DNA of 9,889 nucleotides, taken from contig JAENVZ010000129.1 in NCBI GenBank assembly GCA_016650315.1, positions 1-9,889 of the forward strand. Reading direction: 5' to 3'. Position 1 is the first letter of the stretch. Each line of letters begins with the position of its first letter. This DNA comes from Alphaproteobacteria bacterium (lineage in GTDB: Bacteria; Pseudomonadota; Alphaproteobacteria; Sphingomonadales; Sphingomonadaceae). A program made the position numbers and the translations under genes. Below, one piece after another: positions 7,331-9,889 of this stretch. The notes beneath the pieces were generated by a model. It ran no database searches and was not told the DNA's origin. It was given only the letters and a program-made list of their open reading frames with translations.

Positions 7331-7379
7331 GCGGAGGTTTGCTGCTGATAAACCGATCAATGATCGCGGGCAGCTCCGC
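7331..7379 (+). repeat. Nested hairpin downstream of the transaldolase gene
   Basis: Three short perfect stems stack in order. GCGGA (7331-7335) pairs with TCCGC (7375-7379). GCTGC (7341-7345) pairs with GCAGC (7370-7374). CGATC (7354-7358) pairs with GATCG (7362-7366) around an AAT loop. The outer two stems are separated by a five-base bulge (GGTTT) on one side only. It begins 19 nt after the transaldolase stop. No T-run follows, so it is not a classical intrinsic terminator; it may stabilise the 3' end of the mRNA or be part of a small RNA. Confidence 0.4.
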
Positions 7380-7575
7380 CCCGCAAAACCTGAGGCCTAC
7401 AAGCTGATGCGCGAAGGCGCGCGGCAAAACGATCGTAAGTAGAAGGTAATAAACGGAGCGGCTTTGGCCGATGCCGTTTTTGCGCTGTTGTCTTCGCACT
7501 GCAATTGGTTTGCGGCCCGAAGCGACGATGATACCCCACTGATCATGCCCGGAATGAAACAAACCATGCCGGGAG

Positions 7576-7595
7576 AATGCGCTCGTGAGCGCATT
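7576..7595. repeat. Perfect palindrome, 9-bp arms with 2-bp centre
   Basis: AATGCGCTC (7576-7584) and GAGCGCATT (7587-7595) are exact reverse complements separated by GT. An arm this long with such a tight centre is unlikely by chance in a region this size. The 2-bp centre is poor for an RNA loop and better suited to a dimeric protein operator. The nearest downstream gene starts 290 bp away, so the regulated unit is unclear. Confidence 0.5.
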
Positions 7596-7684
7596 TGTCT
7601 GACGACGAAATCAGGCCTCTTTGGAGGTGCGCCAATGAACTAAGCACCGTATTATCTGGGCGCTATAACGATCGACCGACTGAC

Positions 7685-7699
7685 GGCTTTAGCAAAGCC
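7685..7699. repeat. Short stem-loop GGCTTT-AGC-AAAGCC
   Basis: This is a perfect 6-bp inverted repeat with a 3-nt loop, in the A+T-richer part of the gene-free region. No T-run follows on either strand. It could be an operator or a weak transcription pause, or it could be chance. Confidence 0.25.
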
Positions 7700-7743
7700 A
7701 TAGCGTTTCCACTGGCTATTGGTTTTGCTTCATATAAGATCGC

Positions 7744-7804
7744 TTGTCGCAATGATATTTCGCAGAGTGCAACGAATGATTGACGCGAAGCGAATTTGTC
7801 GCAA
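7744..7804 (+). repeat. Direct repeat TTGTCGCAA (7744-7752 and 7796-7804)
   Basis: Two identical 9-mers have starts 52 bp apart, close to five helical turns, so both would face the same side of the DNA. The second overlaps the presumed promoter spacer. This is the arrangement expected of paired binding sites for a regulator of the downstream membrane-protein gene, though no regulator gene is present in the window. Confidence 0.35.
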
Positions 7805-7809
7805 AAAAT
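7780..7809 (+). promoter_or_regulatory. Possible sigma70-type promoter for the membrane-protein gene
   Basis: TTGACG (7780-7785) is a good -35 match. AAAAAT (7804-7809), 18 bp further on, is a partial -10 match. An alternative -10, CATAAT, lies at 7817-7822. The elements are about 80 nt before the ATG at 7887, on the strand that reads into it. Two copies of TTGTCGCAA (7744-7752 and 7796-7804) flank or overlap these elements, suggesting possible operator sites. Prediction is by eye only. Confidence 0.3.
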
Positions 7810-7886
7810 GACGCGGCATAATCGGCACCGCCGAATAGGAAAAAATTAAGGCCGAGTAGCAAGATAATAGGAAGGAATAGGAGACT

Positions 7887-8582
7887 ATGACCAATAAGGC
7901 ACAGGCATTTGCCGCATTGGCAGGGCCGATTGCAGCAGGATTTGTTGGGGTGAGTTTGTTCATGGCAGGGCTCATTCCTCCCACGCCCCCCACGATTGGA
8001 CAGGCAGAGCTTGTCACGCTCTATACCGAGAACGCCACCGCGATCCGCATAGTTGCTATTGCGATGTTATTCCTGCTTTCCGGTCTTATGTTGCAATATA
8101 CCGCCTTGGGCGATCAGCTTTGGGAAATTGAAGGGGCGCAGGCCCGCACATGGGCGCGGATTCAGGTGACGTTGGGCGGTATCAGCCTAGTGCCGGTTTA
8201 CGGCACCTCTATTGCATGGGCGCTTGCTTCCTACAGGCCAGAACGCGCGGCGGAGGCAACGCAGATGCTGAGCGATCTTGGGTGGTTTTTCTTCGTATTT
8301 CCGGTTGCTCCCGCACTTTTCCAGATGTGGGCGATTGGTTTTTCGGTTCTGTCTGATCGGGCAGCGCGGCCCGTATTCCCGCGCTGGTATGGCTATCTTT
8401 GTTTTTGGGTTGGAATTCTGCTGATGACCGGCCTGTTTGTACCATTCTTTAAAACCGGGCCCTTCGCGTGGAACGGGTTGCTCGCTTTTTGGGTTGCTGC
8501 AATTACGCTGGGCCTATGGATCAATATCACAGGCGGGCTGATGCTGGGTGTCGCAAAGCGGAAGCGTCCTGCGGCGGGTTGA
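7887..8582 (+). CDS. Uncharacterised six-helix membrane protein next to CYP153 genes
   Basis: This 231-residue protein has six hydrophobic stretches at about residues 9-30, 53-74, 93-114, 131-155, 168-188 and 198-222, so it should be an integral inner-membrane protein. I cannot assign a function. Segments that look conserved are IPPTPP (30-35), PVFPRWYGY (162-170) and FFKTGPFAWNGL (187-198). I recall similar segments in uncharacterised membrane proteins of sphingomonads and actinobacteria, often among lipid or hydrocarbon catabolic genes, but this needs a search. The ATG is preceded by GGAAGG (7870-7875) and TAGGAG (7878-7883), a good Shine-Dalgarno region although the second is only 3 nt from the start. 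The C-terminus is basic (KRKR) and likely cytoplasmic. It converges on the ferredoxin/P450 genes, and a hairpin at 8590-8628 separates them. Confidence 0.85.
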   Translation: MTNKAQAFAALAGPIAAGFVGVSLFMAGLIPPTPPTIGQAELVTLYTENATAIRIVAIAMLFLLSGLMLQYTALGDQLWEIEGAQARTWARIQVTLGGISLVPVYGTSIAWALASYRPERAAEATQMLSDLGWFFFVFPVAPALFQMWAIGFSVLSDRAARPVFPRWYGYLCFWVGILLMTGLFVPFFKTGPFAWNGLLAFWVAAITLGLWINITGGLMLGVAKRKRPAAG

Positions 8583-8589
8583 TAGCGAG

Positions 8590-8628
8590 GGCGCGTTCGG
8601 GTTTGATTGAATTAAACCAGAACGCGCC
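8590..8628 (+). terminator. Long imperfect hairpin after the membrane-protein gene
   Basis: GGCGCGTTC (8590-8598) pairs exactly with GAACGCGCC (8620-8628). After one G/A mismatch, GGTTT (8600-8604) pairs with AAACC (8614-8618), leaving a 9-nt A+T-rich loop. It starts 8 nt after the stop codon, so it probably ends the plus-strand transcript and shields against read-through into the convergent ferredoxin gene. What follows is A+T-rich (ATAATGCATTGATTTATTG) and not a clean T-run. On the minus strand no T-run follows, so bidirectional action is less certain. Confidence 0.7.
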
Positions 8629-8698
8629 ATAATGCATTGATTTATTGTATTTTCTGAGTCTTTAGGTGATGCTCTACAGGTTTGTTTTTGTATGCCGG

Positions 8699-9022
8699 TC
8701 AGAATTGCTGGGCAGGCATATGTAGCACCAGACCGTCAAGGGCATCAGTCATTTTGATCTGACAAGCGAGGCGGCTGTTCTCTTGTGCCCCTTCGGCTAG
8801 ATCGAGCATTGGCCGCTCAAGTTCTGGCCCCGCGCGACCGGTTCTCTCCAGCCAATTGGTATCGACAAAAACATGGCAGGTGGCGCAAGCGGCCTGACCG
8901 CCACAATCGCCGTCGATACCTGGTACGCTGTTTTGTAGTGCCGCTTCCATGGCGGAGGTGCCTTCCGGCACATTAACGAGATGTTCGGTTCCGTCGGCTT
9001 CGATGAAATTGATTGTCGGCAT
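8699..9022 (-). CDS. 2Fe-2S ferredoxin (putidaredoxin/adrenodoxin type), P450 redox partner
   Basis: This 107-residue ferredoxin has the cluster ligands Cys40, Cys46, Cys49 and Cys87 (C-x5-C-x2-C-x37-C), the pattern of vertebrate-type ferredoxins that pass electrons to bacterial P450s. The motifs CGGQAACATCHVFV and RLACQI are typical, and the length matches putidaredoxin. It lies 28 nt downstream of the P450 gene on the same strand, so the two form a transcription unit. By analogy with CYP153 systems, electrons flow from NADH through a ferredoxin reductase to this protein and then to the P450. No reductase gene is in the window; it may be upstream of the P450 or elsewhere. The ATG at 9022 gives the standard MPTINFIEADG start; the ribosome binding site (AGCGGA) is weak. 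Confidence 0.95.
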   Translation of the reverse strand: MPTINFIEADGTEHLVNVPEGTSAMEAALQNSVPGIDGDCGGQAACATCHVFVDTNWLERTGRAGPELERPMLDLAEGAQENSRLACQIKMTDALDGLVLHMPAQQF

Positions 9023-9050
9023 GGTTGAAATTCCGCTTTACTGGATGGGT

Positions 9051-9889
9051 TCAGGCATGAATGCGAACGGGCAGGGAGTTCAGACCGCGTAGCGTGTTGG
9101 AATAGCCGAAGATCGGCTTGCCGGTGACTTCGATCCGTTGCCAACCCTTGGCCATGATTTCTTCCCACAGGACACGTAGCTGCATTTCCGCGAGCCGGTT
9201 GCCAAGGCAGCGATGGATGCCAAAGCCAAACGATAGATGCTGGCGTGGGCGGGCGCGATCAATGATGAACTGGTTGGGGTTTTCGATCACTTCGTCATCG
9301 CGGTTGCCTGATATATACCACATCGCGACCTTGTCGCCCTTGCGGATGGTCTTGCCGCGGAATTCGACGTCCTCTGTCGCGCGACGTGACTGGTACATGA
9401 CCGGCGATTGCCAGCGTATGGTTTCTGGCACCATAGAGGTGATGAGCGAGTGGTTCCGCCGCAACTTGTCCCATTCTTTGGGGAAGTTGTGGAACGCCAG
9501 GATGCTGCCCGACATAGTGTTTCGCGTGGTCTCATTCCCGCCGACGATCAACAGAGTTACATTGGCAACGAATTCAATAGGGTCCATGTCGCGTAGGTCG
9601 GGAGAATGCGCCAGGATCGAAATGGCGTCGATGCCGGGGCCAGCGCGTTCGCGCTCATCCTTCATACGCAAGAAGGTTTCGACCAGTTCGCGCATCTCGC
9701 GATTGCGCTGATCCCATGACTCAACGACGCCATCGCCAGGGATGCCGACGATGACGTCGGACCAACGCTTCAGTCTCCCCCGCTCTTCGAGCGGAAAATC
9801 AATCAGAGTAGCAAGCATCAATATGGTCAGCTCCACCGATACTGCGGGAACCCAGTCAAATTCTTCCCCGACCGGCAAGGCGTCCAGCA
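9051..9889 (-). CDS. Cytochrome P450, CYP153-like hydroxylase (5' end outside window)
   Basis: About 278 C-terminal residues of a P450 are visible; the frame runs open through the right edge, so the N-terminal part is missing. P450 landmarks in order are the I-helix oxygen-activation segment LLIVGGNETTRN (roughly 9510-9550), the K-helix PETIRW carrying ExxR (about 9411-9429), and the haem loop FGFGIHRCLGNR, whose Cys codon is at 9207-9209. The stretches FDWVPAVSVELTILMLATL, WYISGNRDDEVIENP and RPRQHLSFGFGIHRC closely resemble the CYP153 family as I know it. CYP153 enzymes hydroxylate terminal carbons of medium-chain alkanes, fatty acids or similar compounds. The ferredoxin gene follows at once, as in known CYP153 operons. 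Substrate and exact subfamily cannot be judged from this fragment. Confidence 0.93.
   Translation of the reverse strand, partial: LDALPVGEEFDWVPAVSVELTILMLATLIDFPLEERGRLKRWSDVIVGIPGDGVVESWDQRNREMRELVETFLRMKDERERAGPGIDAISILAHSPDLRDMDPIEFVANVTLLIVGGNETTRNTMSGSILAFHNFPKEWDKLRRNHSLITSMVPETIRWQSPVMYQSRRATEDVEFRGKTIRKGDKVAMWYISGNRDDEVIENPNQFIIDRARPRQHLSFGFGIHRCLGNRLAEMQLRVLWEEIMAKGWQRIEVTGKPIFGYSNTLRGLNSLPVRIHA

Larger units (their letters stand above)
7313..7886. other. Gene-free region of about 570 bp with inverted and direct repeats
   Basis: I see no convincing gene here. Open frames on both strands lack a plausible start, ribosome binding site or recognisable motif. The left part (7331-7442) is G+C-rich. 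The right part (about 7650-7886) is visibly more A+T-rich and probably holds the control region of the membrane-protein gene. The structures inside are listed separately: a nested hairpin, a perfect palindrome, a short stem-loop, and a repeated 9-mer beside a possible promoter. One plus-strand frame, 7332-7442, reads as a charged peptide ending in REGARQNDRK but has no start codon near its beginning. It may be chance or the tail of a decayed gene. Confidence 0.6.

Noticed and set aside
7332..7442. Charged peptide frame ending REGARQNDRK after the transaldolase gene
   Set aside because: There is no start codon near its beginning, it has only 36 codons, and no known family was recognised; it could be the tail of a decayed gene, but chance is enough to explain it.
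7236..7594. Minus-strand open frames in the gene-free region
   Set aside because: They have low-complexity composition and no start context or motif, and one runs into the transaldolase coding region; none resembles a transposase or toxin-antitoxin protein.
7618..7644. GGAGG followed by an ATG at about 7635 that looks like a gene start
   Set aside because: The frame stops after two codons (ATG AAC TAA), so no protein is made.
7595..7783. TTG-initiated 62-codon plus-strand frame before the membrane protein
   Set aside because: It has no ribosome binding site and no motif, and it overlaps the A+T-rich presumed control region and the stem-loop at 7685-7699.
1..9889. CRISPR array, tRNA, integrase or insertion sequence
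   Set aside because: Looked for regularly spaced repeats, tRNA T-loop patterns, recombinase motifs and terminal inverted repeats; none was seen by eye.

Overview
The window looks like a stretch of alphaproteobacterial chromosome, most likely from a sphingomonad (Sphingobium/Sphingopyxis/Novosphingobium-like). I base this on the moderately high G+C, the RNase P RNA followed by a small J-domain gene, the patatin + 3-hydroxybutyrate dehydrogenase pair, a short DUF1289 gene joined to priA, and a CYP153-type P450 with its ferredoxin. The lineage call rests on recalled family resemblance and not on a search.

Layout. (1) 1-239: 3' part of the RNase P RNA gene, whose 5' end lies outside the window. 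(2) 297-833: a small protein with an N-terminal Cys/His cluster and a C-terminal J domain. (3) 909-4191: three genes joined by ATGA stop/start overlaps, encoding a patatin-like lipase (with DUF3734), a 3-hydroxybutyrate dehydrogenase and an exported M20-type amidohydrolase. The first two suggest turnover of polyhydroxybutyrate or lipid into acetoacetate. (4) 4196-6537, minus strand: priA (replication restart helicase) followed by a 59-residue DUF1289 gene that starts at GTG and overlaps the priA stop by 4 nt. It converges on the amidohydrolase with only 4 nt between the stop codons. (5) 6659-7312, plus strand: a small transaldolase of the FSA/TalC/MipB family, divergent from priA.

(6) 7313-7886: about 570 bp without a convincing gene. 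It contains a nested hairpin, a perfect palindrome, a short stem-loop and a repeated 9-mer next to a possible promoter. This is the transition from conserved housekeeping genes to what looks like a catabolic block. (7) 7887-8582: an uncharacterised six-helix membrane protein. A strong imperfect hairpin at 8590-8628 separates it from the opposing genes. (8) 8699-9889, minus strand: a 2Fe-2S ferredoxin downstream of a cytochrome P450 of the CYP153 (terminal alkane/fatty-acid hydroxylase) type, cut by the right edge of the window.

No CRISPR array, tRNA, integrase or intact insertion sequence was seen. I do not see a clearly new system. The most interesting items are the uncharacterised membrane protein next to the CYP153/ferredoxin pair, the structured gene-free region before it, the tightly coupled patatin/HBDH/M20 operon, and the tiny priA-coupled DUF1289 gene.
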